A program made the translations under genes and the position numbers. The notes under the pieces were generated by a model that saw nothing but the letters and a program-made list of their open reading frames with translations, was not told the origin of the DNA and ran no database searches. From contig CAKOSP010000001.1 of the NCBI GenBank assembly GCA_934102335.1, positions 1 to 64,000 of the forward strand: 64,000 bases of DNA, in the 5' to 3' direction. This document shows positions 49,913 through 57,643 of this stretch, piece by piece. The DNA is from an uncultured Bacilli bacterium (GTDB lineage Bacteria > Bacillota_I > Bacilli_A > RF39 > UBA660). The number at the start of each line of letters is the position of its first letter. Position 1 is the stretch's first letter.

Positions 49913-50701
49913 ATGAAAAGTATTGATTTTTTAAAAGCACATAATGTTGATGTTGATAAAAGTTTAGAATTATTTGGGGATATGTCAATTTATAATGAAA
50001 CTATGCAAGACTTCTTAGATGGAATTGAAGAAAAAAAAGCAGAACTAGCTAAATATAAAAACAATGATGATTGGGCAAACTATGCTATTTATGCTCATTC
50101 AATCAAATCAGATGCAAGATATTTAGGTTTTACTGACATTGCTGCCAAATGTTTGGAACATGAAATGGCTGGTAAAGAATCAAATCAACACTTTATCGAA
50201 AAAGACTATAATAATATGGTTGCTAAAACAAACGAAATGATAGATATCGTTAAAGAATATCTTAATGGTAGCGATGATATTAAAAACGAACAACCTAGTG
50301 TTATAAATACTAATCAAGATGTAAAGGAAGTAGTTATAGTTGCAGATGACTCAAGTTTAGTAAGCAATTTTGCCAAAAAACTGTTACAAGATAAATACGA
50401 AATTGTAATTGCCACTGATGGAAAACAAGTTATTGATGCAATACAGTCTGGAAAATATAAAGTGTTATGTTTACTTTTAGATTTAAATATGCCTAATGTA
50501 AATGGTTATGAAGTACTAGATTATTTTAAAAATAATAATTTATTTGCAAGTATACCAGTATCAATTATAACTGGAGAAGATTCTAAAGAAGGTATCAAAA
50601 AAGCCTTTGATTATAATATAGTAGATATGTTAGTAAAACCATTTAGTACTGAAGACATAAAAAGAGTAGTAGAAAAAACAATTAATAGAATAGAAGGCTA
50701 G
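49913..50701 (+). CDS. Hpt-receiver phosphorelay protein
   Basis: A 262-residue cytoplasmic protein with an unusual domain order: an N-terminal Hpt domain (about 1-115) with the phospho-His in AHSIKSDARYLG (His about 62), then a receiver domain (about 140-260) with VADDSSLV, LLLDLNMPNVNGYEV, SIITGED and MLVKPF. There is no DNA-binding or enzymatic output. It can accept phosphate from the hybrid kinase receiver through its Hpt and pass it to its own aspartate, giving a complete His-Asp-His-Asp chain in two proteins. The output partner is unknown. Ribosome site AGGAGGGT. Confidence 0.9.
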   Translation: MKSIDFLKAHNVDVDKSLELFGDMSIYNETMQDFLDGIEEKKAELAKYKNNDDWANYAIYAHSIKSDARYLGFTDIAAKCLEHEMAGKESNQHFIEKDYNNMVAKTNEMIDIVKEYLNGSDDIKNEQPSVINTNQDVKEVVIVADDSSLVSNFAKKLLQDKYEIVIATDGKQVIDAIQSGKYKVLCLLLDLNMPNVNGYEVLDYFKNNNLFASIPVSIITGEDSKEGIKKAFDYNIVDMLVKPFSTEDIKRVVEKTINRIEG

Positions 50702-50714
50702 TAAGCCTTTTTTT
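50694..50714 (+). terminator. Terminator overlapping the phosphorelay stop
   Basis: AAGGCT (50694-50699) pairs with AGCCTT (50704-50709), loop AGTA, followed by T residues. Confidence 0.8.
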
Positions 50715-50727
50715 AATTTTCAAATAA

Positions 50728-50736
50728 TGATATAAT
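50728..50736 (+). promoter_or_regulatory. Extended -10 promoter for fmt
   Basis: TG-A-TATAAT at 50728-50736, 20 nt before fmt. Confidence 0.55.
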
Positions 50737-50756
50737 TTATTAGGAAAAGAGGAAAT

Positions 50757-51689
50757 ATGGCGAAATTAAGAACAGTATTTATGGGAACCCCAGAATTTAG
50801 TATTAAACCTTTAGAAGTATTAATAGAAAATACAGAAGTTGTATTAGTAGTAACACAACCAGATAAACTTGTAGGAAGACACAAAGTTTTAACCCCTTCG
50901 GTAGTAAAACAATTAGCTTTAAAAAACAATATTGAAGTATTCCAGCCTGTGAAAATTAGACAAGATTATCAAAAAATAATAGATTTAAAACCAGATTTAA
51001 TTATTACATGTGCATATGGCCAAATAATTCCCAAAGAATTATTAGAGTGTGCTAAATATAAAGCTATAAATATACACGCTTCAATATTACCTAAATATAG
51101 GGGTAGCGCACCAATAAATTGGGCTATAATAAACGGAGATAAAAAAACTGGAATAACCTTAATGTATATGGATGAACATATGGATACAGGTGATATTATA
51201 AAAATAGCAGAAACTGATATTAAAGAAACTGACACTTATGGTTCATTATACAAAAGATTAAGTTTAATAGGTGCCGAATTACTTAAAGAAAATCTAGATT
51301 ATATAGCAAGTGATAATGTCGTAAGAATAAAACAAAATGATGATGAATCAACTCTTGCTCCAATGATAAAAAGAGAAACAGAACACATAGATTTTTCTTT
51401 AGAGGGAAATAGTATAATAAATAAAATAAGAGGTTTAAATCCTAATCCTTATGCATATACAGTAATAAATAGTGAGGAAATAAAGGTAATCGACGCATAT
51501 TTTGAAAAAAAATCAGTAAATAATTCTGGACAAATAGTGGAAATAACCAAAAAAAGTCTTGGAATTGGCTGTAAAAATGGTATAATATACATCACAAAAG
51601 TTAAACCAGCAGGAAAAAAAGAAATGGGTATTGCAAATTATTTAAACGGAGTTAATAAAGAAAATTTAAAAAATAATCAGGTGGGGTAG
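50757..51689 (+). CDS. fmt: Methionyl-tRNA formyltransferase
   Basis: A 310-residue enzyme that formylates initiator Met-tRNA. RTVFMGTPEFS at the start, VVTQPDKLVGR, then the formyl-THF site LITCAYGQIIPKELLE and INIHASILPKYRGSAPINWAIINGD (catalytic Asn-His), with GITLMYMDEHMDTGDII, and a C-terminal tRNA-binding domain. Length is normal. It heads the conserved translation/phosphorylation gene block. def and priA, often just upstream in Bacilli, are not here. Confidence 0.95.
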   Translation: MAKLRTVFMGTPEFSIKPLEVLIENTEVVLVVTQPDKLVGRHKVLTPSVVKQLALKNNIEVFQPVKIRQDYQKIIDLKPDLIITCAYGQIIPKELLECAKYKAINIHASILPKYRGSAPINWAIINGDKKTGITLMYMDEHMDTGDIIKIAETDIKETDTYGSLYKRLSLIGAELLKENLDYIASDNVVRIKQNDDESTLAPMIKRETEHIDFSLEGNSIINKIRGLNPNPYAYTVINSEEIKVIDAYFEKKSVNNSGQIVEITKKSLGIGCKNGIIYITKVKPAGKKEMGIANYLNGVNKENLKNNQVG

Positions 51690-51694
51690 AAAAT

Positions 51695-52531
51695 ATGAAA
51701 GAAAAAAAAGATGGAGGCTTTAAAGCTAAACTTATTGCTACAAATTTAGTTACAGCTATTCGAATTGTAGGTGCTATATCAATACTTCCAGTATTTTTAA
51801 AATACGGAGGCCTTGTTGCTGCAGGGCTTTTAGCAGGAGTATTTATAACTGACGCTGTTGATGGAATGATGGCCCGTAAATTTGGAACATCGACTTTTTT
51901 CGGAGCTACATTAGATGCTAGTGCTGACAAAGCCGCAGGAATAGTAAGCCTTATTACACTACTTTTTGCCACTAAATTAGCCATAATTCCTATTATAAGT
52001 GAGATAGCAATTATGGGTATAAATTTTGTTAAGTATAAAAACAAACAAAATGTTAAATCTAGTTTTTTAGGAAAATTAAAAACATGTGCTTTATCGCTAG
52101 GTATTGTCTTAGCCTTTGTTGTATCTGGCTTAGCAGATAAAAATATTATTGCTAAAGAAAATATGTTAAATTACATGTTGCCAATATTTTTAGGAATGGT
52201 ACCTTTTGAAATGGCAACAATAGGTTCATATATGAAAGATTTTAAAAAGCCTCACGAAGAACCAACTGTCATTTCAAATTTAGAAGACAAAAAAGATGAA
52301 AATAAAGAAACTAAAAAGTTAGAAAGAATTAAAGAAAAAAGAGCACTTTTGGAACAAAAGAAAGAATATTTAAAAGAATATTACAAAAATAAAAATGGTG
52401 GGCCGATTTTTGACCCAGAGTTTTATAAAGAACATAAAGACGATCAAGATTTTAATTTATATTTAAAAGCCCATCATGAGTTACAAAAAGAACAAAAAAG
52501 ACTTTCCAGAAGCAAAACTAAACGAGATTAA
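51695..52531 (+). CDS. pgsA: CDP-alcohol phosphatidyltransferase (PgsA-like)
   Basis: A 278-residue membrane enzyme with the complete family signature DAVDGMMARKFG...G...D...D (about 52-78), which binds the CDP moiety and two metals. About six membrane segments fill residues 15-180. The most likely reaction is formation of phosphatidylglycerol phosphate. Beyond the usual end, residues about 190-278 add a highly charged, Lys/Glu-rich coiled-coil-like tail, uncommon in PgsA. It begins 5 nt after fmt with AGGTGGGG as ribosome site. Confidence 0.85.
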   Translation: MKEKKDGGFKAKLIATNLVTAIRIVGAISILPVFLKYGGLVAAGLLAGVFITDAVDGMMARKFGTSTFFGATLDASADKAAGIVSLITLLFATKLAIIPIISEIAIMGINFVKYKNKQNVKSSFLGKLKTCALSLGIVLAFVVSGLADKNIIAKENMLNYMLPIFLGMVPFEMATIGSYMKDFKKPHEEPTVISNLEDKKDENKETKKLERIKEKRALLEQKKEYLKEYYKNKNGGPIFDPEFYKEHKDDQDFNLYLKAHHELQKEQKRLSRSKTKRD

Positions 52532-52544
52532 CTCGTTTTTTTTA
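52519..52544 (+). terminator. Terminator after pgsA
   Basis: AACGAG (52521-52526) pairs with CTCGTT (52532-52537), followed by eight T; it overlaps the pgsA stop. Confidence 0.85.
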
Positions 52545-52552
52545 TGATTTTT

Positions 52553-52561
52553 TGATATAAT
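52553..52561 (+). promoter_or_regulatory. Extended -10 promoter for rlmN
   Basis: TG-A-TATAAT at 52553-52561, immediately upstream of the rlmN start; a second TATAAT lies at 52563-52568. Confidence 0.6.
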
Positions 52562-52568
52562 GTATAAT

Positions 52569-53603
52569 ATGGAAAATATAATGAATTTTACAAAAACAGA
52601 ATTAGAAAACAAAATGGTTAGCTTAGGTGAAAAAAAGTTTAAAGCTACCCAAATTTTTGAGTGGATCTATAAACATCATGTTTATAATTTTGATGATATG
52701 GGAAACATATCTAACAAGACAAAAGAAATATTAAAACAAAATTTTGAATTTAAATGGATTAAGTTAAATATTGTTGAAGAAGATAAACTTACTAAAAAAT
52801 TTCTATTTGATTTAGTTGATGGAGATCACATCGAAGCAGTTTTAATGATTCATGATTATGGACTATGTGTGTGTGTTTCAAGTCAAGTGGGATGCAACAT
52901 GCATTGTGCATTTTGTGAATCTGGAAAATATGGTAAAAAAAGAAATTTAGAAGCCTATGAAATTGTAGAACAAATATTATTAATTGAAAAATATATTAGT
53001 CAAAAAATTAATAGTATAGTCGTAATGGGGATTGGTGAACCTTTTGACAATTATGATGAACTTATAAGATTTATTAGTATTGCTAATGAACCAAAGGGTT
53101 TGGAAATCGGTTCAAGACATATTACGGTATCTACTTGTGGAATAGTTCCTAAAATAAAAGAATTTAGTACACTTCCTTATCAAGTTAATTTAGCTATATC
53201 CTTACATGCTCCATATGACGAATTAAGAAACAAACTTATGCCCGTAAATAAAGTGTACAGTTTAGATAAATTGATTCCCACAATAAAGGATTATATACAA
53301 AAAACCAGTAGACGAGTAACTATAGAATATGTTATGCTTAATATGGTTAATGATAGAAAAGAAGATGCTCTTAAATTAGCCGAGCTTTTAAAGGGAATGA
53401 ACATTTACGTTAATTTAATTCCATTTAATGAAACGAATTCAGATTTTAAAAAAAGTGAAAAGAAAAGAATAGATTCATTTTATGATACTTTAAAACAAAA
53501 TGGTATTAATGTTACTGTAAGAAAAGAGTTTGGAGGTAATATTTCTGCGGCATGCGGACAATTAAGAAGTAAAGTGAATTTAATAAAGGAAGCGAATAAA
53601 TGA
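52569..53603 (+). CDS. rlmN: Dual-specificity RNA methyltransferase RlmN
   Basis: A 344-residue radical SAM enzyme methylating C2 of an adenine in 23S rRNA and some tRNAs. KKFKATQIFEWIYKHHV at the start, the cluster CNMHCAFCESGKYG (about 113-126), GIGEPFDNYDEL, and the C-terminal methyl-carrying cysteine in ISAACGQLR. The ATG at 52560 is part of a -10 hexamer and cannot be the start. The next candidates are 52569 and 52581; neither has a ribosome site, so translation may be leaderless. The family alignment would allow 52581. It overlaps prpC by 4 nt. Confidence 0.93.
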   Translation: MENIMNFTKTELENKMVSLGEKKFKATQIFEWIYKHHVYNFDDMGNISNKTKEILKQNFEFKWIKLNIVEEDKLTKKFLFDLVDGDHIEAVLMIHDYGLCVCVSSQVGCNMHCAFCESGKYGKKRNLEAYEIVEQILLIEKYISQKINSIVVMGIGEPFDNYDELIRFISIANEPKGLEIGSRHITVSTCGIVPKIKEFSTLPYQVNLAISLHAPYDELRNKLMPVNKVYSLDKLIPTIKDYIQKTSRRVTIEYVMLNMVNDRKEDALKLAELLKGMNIYVNLIPFNETNSDFKKSEKKRIDSFYDTLKQNGINVTVRKEFGGNISAACGQLRSKVNLIKEANK

Positions 53604-54346
53604 AAACATTTTATCTTACGGATGCTGGAAGAGTAAGAACTCATAATGAAGATAGTGTAACAATTTTAAAAAATCTTACTGGAGAATATTTATTATGCGT
53701 TGCTGACGGAATGGGAGGACATCGTAAAGGTGAGGTAGCCTCATCCATAGCCCTAACTCATTTAGGAAAAAGGTTTACTGAATGTGCTTCGATAGGTACT
53801 AAAATTGATGCCGCAAATTGGTTAAATGATAATGTTGGAGAAATAAATAAAAATATATTAGAATACGCAAGTACTCATGAAGATGCCTTAGGTATGGGAA
53901 CAACGATTGTTGTAGCACTGCTTACCAAAGATTATTTATTATTTGGAAATATTGGTGATTCATCAGGCTATGTTTTAAAAAATGATAAATTAATAAAAGT
54001 CACAAAAGATCATACGCTTGTAAATTTATTAGTCGAAGCAGGAGAATTAAAACCAGAAGAAGCTAAATTTCATCCGAAAAAAAATGTTTTAATGAAAGCC
54101 TTAGGAGTTACTGAAAAAGTTGAAATGGATATTTTTGATGTAGATAGAAATTGCGATGGCATACTTTTATGTAGTGATGGACTTACGACAATGCTAACTA
54201 ATGATCAAATTGAGAAAGTTTTAATAGATAAAGAATTAAATATAGAAGAAAAGATTAGTAAGTTAATTAGAAAATGCAATGCTAGGGGTGGCACAGATAA
54301 CATATCAATTGCATGTTTAATGCAGGAAAGTGAGGATACAAAATGA
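53600..54346 (+). CDS. prpC: PP2C-family serine/threonine phosphatase
   Basis: A 248-residue protein with the bacterial PP2C metal motifs: RTHNEDSV near the start, VADGMGGHRKGEVAS, GMGTTIVVALL, NIGDSSGYV, LCSDGLTTML and GGTDNISIACL. It reverses phosphorylation by the kinase encoded next. It starts within the rlmN stop and overlaps prkC (ATGA), as in many Bacillota. Confidence 0.95.
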   Translation: MKTFYLTDAGRVRTHNEDSVTILKNLTGEYLLCVADGMGGHRKGEVASSIALTHLGKRFTECASIGTKIDAANWLNDNVGEINKNILEYASTHEDALGMGTTIVVALLTKDYLLFGNIGDSSGYVLKNDKLIKVTKDHTLVNLLVEAGELKPEEAKFHPKKNVLMKALGVTEKVEMDIFDVDRNCDGILLCSDGLTTMLTNDQIEKVLIDKELNIEEKISKLIRKCNARGGTDNISIACLMQESEDTK

Positions 54347-56112
54347 TTGCTAAAGGGCAAAAAATTAGTGATCGTTACCAAATTTTAAAAAGTGTTGGTG
54401 AAGGTGGCATGGCTAATGTTTATTTAGCTTATGACACAATATTAGATAGAAATGTAGCTGTAAAAGTTTTACGTGGCGATTTAGCTAATGATGAAAAATT
54501 TGTAAGAAGATTTCAAAGAGAAGCCTTATCTGCATCAAGTTTATCTCATCCAAACATAGTTGAGGTATATGATGTAGGTGAAGATAATGGCGAATATTAT
54601 ATTGTAATGGAATATGTTGAGGGAAAACATTTAAAGCAGCTATTAAAAAAACGTGGTAAACTTACTATTCCTGAAGTAGTAGATATTGGTCTACAAATAA
54701 CTGCGGGTTTAGCTGTAGCTCATGATTCTTTTATAATTCACAGAGATATAAAACCTCAAAATATTTTAATATTAGATAATGGCTTAATTAAAATAACTGA
54801 CTTTGGTATTGCAGTGGCTATGAATTCAACTCAACTTACCCAGACTAATTCAGTAATGGGCTCAGTACATTATTTACCACCAGAACAAGCATCAGGTAAG
54901 GGAGCAACTTTACAAAGTGATATTTATTCAATCGGTATAATGTTATATGAGCTTTTAACAGGAAAGCTTCCATTTAAGGGTGATAATGCTGTTGAAATAG
55001 CTTTAAAACACCTAAAGGATCCTTTTCCATCAATTAGGGAAGAACTTCCAGATATTCCTCAAGCTTTAGAAAATATAATTATAAGAGCAACGGCTAAAAA
55101 TCCTAAAAATAGATACGCTGATGCTAGAGAAATGCATGAAGATTTAAAAACTTGTTTAGATGAATCACGTGCCAATGAACTTAAAATAACTTTAAAATAT
55201 CCGGAAAATGATTTTGAGGATAGACCAATGAAAATTTTAAAGACAAAACCTAAAGAAGAAGTAAAAAATATTTCAAATGAAAAAGTTAAAGAACAAATAT
55301 TGGATGAGGATGATAAAGTGGTAGCAAAGAAAATGACAAAACAAGATATGAAAAAACAAAATAAATTTTTAATATTACTTTTAAGTATTTTTACAACTCT
55401 TGTAGTAATTATAACAACTATTTTAGTATTGATTCCTAAAATTACCTCAACCAGTCAAATTAATGTTCCAAACGTATCTAATAAATCCGTCCAAGAGGCA
55501 ATTAGACAACTACAAGATGCAGGTTTTAAAGTCGCTGATGAACAAATAAGTCAACCAAATAGTGAGATACAAGAAGGGTATGTTATTAAAACGAGCCCTG
55601 CTGCTGAAAGCAAAAGAAAAAAGGGCTCAGAAATAACTTTATATGTATCAACTGGAACAGATCAAATTATAATTGAAGATTATACAGGAAAAAATATCAA
55701 TGAAATAAAAGGCAAACTAGAAGCTTTAGGATTACAAGTCTTAATAGAGAAAAAAGATGTAGATGCATCTGAAACCGAATATGATGAAGACAGTATTATT
55801 GAACAATCAGTTAAATCTGGAGAATCTCTTACAATTGGTGATAAAATAACGCTTTATAGTCCAAGTCCTAGTTTAAAATATCCAGACTTTACCAATGGTA
55901 CTTACACAATATCTGATGTAGAATCATGGGGTAGTGATAATGGCATAACTGTCAAAATAAAATATGTTAAAGATGAAAATAAATCAGATGGGGATATAAT
56001 AGCTCAAAGTAAAATTGCTGATCAAACTAAAGTTAGAAAGGGCGAAACATTAACTATTACAGTTGTAAAAAATAGTGATAAAGATCCCGAACAAGAAGAT
56101 AATGGACTATAA
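54343..56112 (+). CDS. prkC: PASTA-domain serine/threonine kinase
   Basis: A 589-residue kinase. The N-terminal catalytic domain (about 10-270) has GEGGMANVYLAYD, VAVKVL, HRDIKPQNIL, DFGIAVA and APE-like PPEQASGKG. A juxtamembrane basic stretch precedes one membrane segment (about 343-365). Three extracellular PASTA repeats follow (about 370-440, 441-508, 509-580), with NVPNVSNKSVQEAIRQLQDAGF and TGKNINEIKGKLEALGL. PASTA domains sense peptidoglycan fragments; the kinase controls growth, wall and translation functions. It overlaps prpC and rsgA. Confidence 0.95.
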   Translation: MIAKGQKISDRYQILKSVGEGGMANVYLAYDTILDRNVAVKVLRGDLANDEKFVRRFQREALSASSLSHPNIVEVYDVGEDNGEYYIVMEYVEGKHLKQLLKKRGKLTIPEVVDIGLQITAGLAVAHDSFIIHRDIKPQNILILDNGLIKITDFGIAVAMNSTQLTQTNSVMGSVHYLPPEQASGKGATLQSDIYSIGIMLYELLTGKLPFKGDNAVEIALKHLKDPFPSIREELPDIPQALENIIIRATAKNPKNRYADAREMHEDLKTCLDESRANELKITLKYPENDFEDRPMKILKTKPKEEVKNISNEKVKEQILDEDDKVVAKKMTKQDMKKQNKFLILLLSIFTTLVVIITTILVLIPKITSTSQINVPNVSNKSVQEAIRQLQDAGFKVADEQISQPNSEIQEGYVIKTSPAAESKRKKGSEITLYVSTGTDQIIIEDYTGKNINEIKGKLEALGLQVLIEKKDVDASETEYDEDSIIEQSVKSGESLTIGDKITLYSPSPSLKYPDFTNGTYTISDVESWGSDNGITVKIKYVKDENKSDGDIIAQSKIADQTKVRKGETLTITVVKNSDKDPEQEDNGL

Positions 56113-56963
56113 TGAAACAAGGAATAATAATAAAAAATATTAGCAATCAATATGATTGCTTAGTAGATGAAAAAGTATTAGTATGTACACCAAGGGGTAA
56201 GTTTAGACATTCCAAACTTACTCCTTTAGTTGGTGATAAAGTATTAGTGGATCCAGAAAAAAAACTTATTACTGATATTTTAGAAAGAAAAAATGAATTA
56301 AAAAGACCAAGTGTAGCTAATGTTGATATAGCACTTATTATTACAAGTACTAAAGAACCAGATATTTCTTTAAATTTATTAGATAAACAAATTGTAAATA
56401 TTGAAAAAAATAATATTACTCCAGTAATTGTTTTTACAAAACTTGATTTATTAAATAGTGAACAGTTAAAAGACATCAAAAACATAATGCGCTATTATAA
56501 AAATATTGGTTATAAAGTTTTAACTAATAAAAATTTATTTAAATTAAAACTATTATTAAAAAAGAAAATAGTAGTTTTAACAGGTCAAACTGGGGCAGGA
56601 AAATCAAGCCTTATAAATAAATTAGATAAAAGCAAAAATGTTAAAACTTCACCAATATCTAAAGCGCTTGGAAGAGGAGTACACACTACAAGAAATACCG
56701 AAATATATGAAGTAAAAAACATATATATTGTAGACACTCCAGGATTCTCATCGCTTGATATAGCTGATATAAAACCTACGGAATTAAAAAAATACTTTAA
56801 AGAATTTAATTATATAAATTGTAAATTTAATGATTGTACTCACGAAAAGAATTGTGAAATTACCAAAGCCGTAGAAAATGGCATCATTAGAAAATCTAGA
56901 TATGAAAATTATTTGAAGTTATTAAAGGAGAGTTATGAAAGTAGCAGTAAGTTATTTAAGTAG
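56112..56963 (+). CDS. rsgA: Ribosome small subunit biogenesis GTPase RsgA
   Basis: A 283-residue circularly permuted GTPase: an N-terminal OB fold (LVCTPRGKFRHSKLTPLVGDKV), G4 VFTKLDL ahead of G1 GQTGAGKSSLINKL (about 158-171), G3 DTPGFSSLD, and the C-terminal zinc module CKFNDCTHEKNCEI. It acts in late 30S maturation. The start lies within the prkC stop (TAATG). The gene overlaps rpe by 29 nt at its end. Confidence 0.95.
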   Translation: MKQGIIIKNISNQYDCLVDEKVLVCTPRGKFRHSKLTPLVGDKVLVDPEKKLITDILERKNELKRPSVANVDIALIITSTKEPDISLNLLDKQIVNIEKNNITPVIVFTKLDLLNSEQLKDIKNIMRYYKNIGYKVLTNKNLFKLKLLLKKKIVVLTGQTGAGKSSLINKLDKSKNVKTSPISKALGRGVHTTRNTEIYEVKNIYIVDTPGFSSLDIADIKPTELKKYFKEFNYINCKFNDCTHEKNCEITKAVENGIIRKSRYENYLKLLKESYESSSKLFK

Positions 56964-57570
56964 TAATAGATCTATATTAGACACTATAAAGAAAATTAAT
57001 GAAACCAAAGCGGATTATATTCATGCAGATTTTATGGATGGAAAATATGTAAAAAACAATAACATAAGTTTAAAACATTGGTTTTATTTAAGATATGCAG
57101 CTAAACCTTTAGAAATTCACTTGATGGTTAAAAATCCCTTAAAATATCTTAAATACCTTAATGGATTAAATATAAGAGTTGTCTATATCCATTATTCTGC
57201 TTATTTTCTAAATGATATTACGAAAATATTAAAAAAAGGTTATAGACCAGGTTTAGTAATTAACCCAAATGATAATTTAGAACTATTAAGTAAATATTTT
57301 AAATACGTAGATAAAGTATTAGTGATGGGAGTAACACCAGGTGCTGGTGGTCAAAAATTCATACCTGATACTTTAAAAACTTTAAAACAAATTAATAAAT
57401 ATAAGTTAGATAATAATTTAGTTTTTTCTGTTGAAGTAGATGGAGGAATAAACCAAGAAACTGCAACTAAAGTAAGTAGATATTGTGATACCATAGTAAG
57501 TGGTTCATATGTATGTAAAGAACTTGATTATAACAAACCCATATCCCAATTAAAAAAGCCGAAAAAATAA
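56935..57570 (+). CDS. rpe: Ribulose-phosphate 3-epimerase
   Basis: A 211-residue TIM-barrel enzyme of the pentose phosphate pathway. YIHADFMDGKYVKNN (metal and catalytic Asp), LEIHLMVKNP, VVYIHYSA, GLVINPND, VLVMGVTPGAGGQKF and VEVDGGINQETA are all present. The start at 56935 is preceded by a perfect AAAGGAGAG inside rsgA. It ends the fmt-to-rpe block. Confidence 0.92.
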   Translation: MKVAVSYLSSNRSILDTIKKINETKADYIHADFMDGKYVKNNNISLKHWFYLRYAAKPLEIHLMVKNPLKYLKYLNGLNIRVVYIHYSAYFLNDITKILKKGYRPGLVINPNDNLELLSKYFKYVDKVLVMGVTPGAGGQKFIPDTLKTLKQINKYKLDNNLVFSVEVDGGINQETATKVSRYCDTIVSGSYVCKELDYNKPISQLKKPKK

Positions 57571-57578
57571 TTTTTTTA

Positions 57579-57590
57579 TAGCCGATAGGC
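57579..57590 (+). terminator. Terminator hairpin after rpe
   Basis: AGCC-GATA-GGCT at 57580-57591 running into a long T tract; same core as at 30456. Confidence 0.65.
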
Positions 57591-57608
57591 TTTTTTTTTT
57601 TTTTTTTT
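57591..57608 (+). repeat. 18-nt poly-T tract between terminator and promoter
   Basis: An unbroken run of 18 T directly precedes CTATGCT, upstream of another SipW-type gene, the same layout as at 32151. Possible slippage site affecting promoter spacing. Confidence 0.6.
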
Positions 57609-57643
57609 CTATGCTAAACTATAAATATAGGATAGTGATACAT

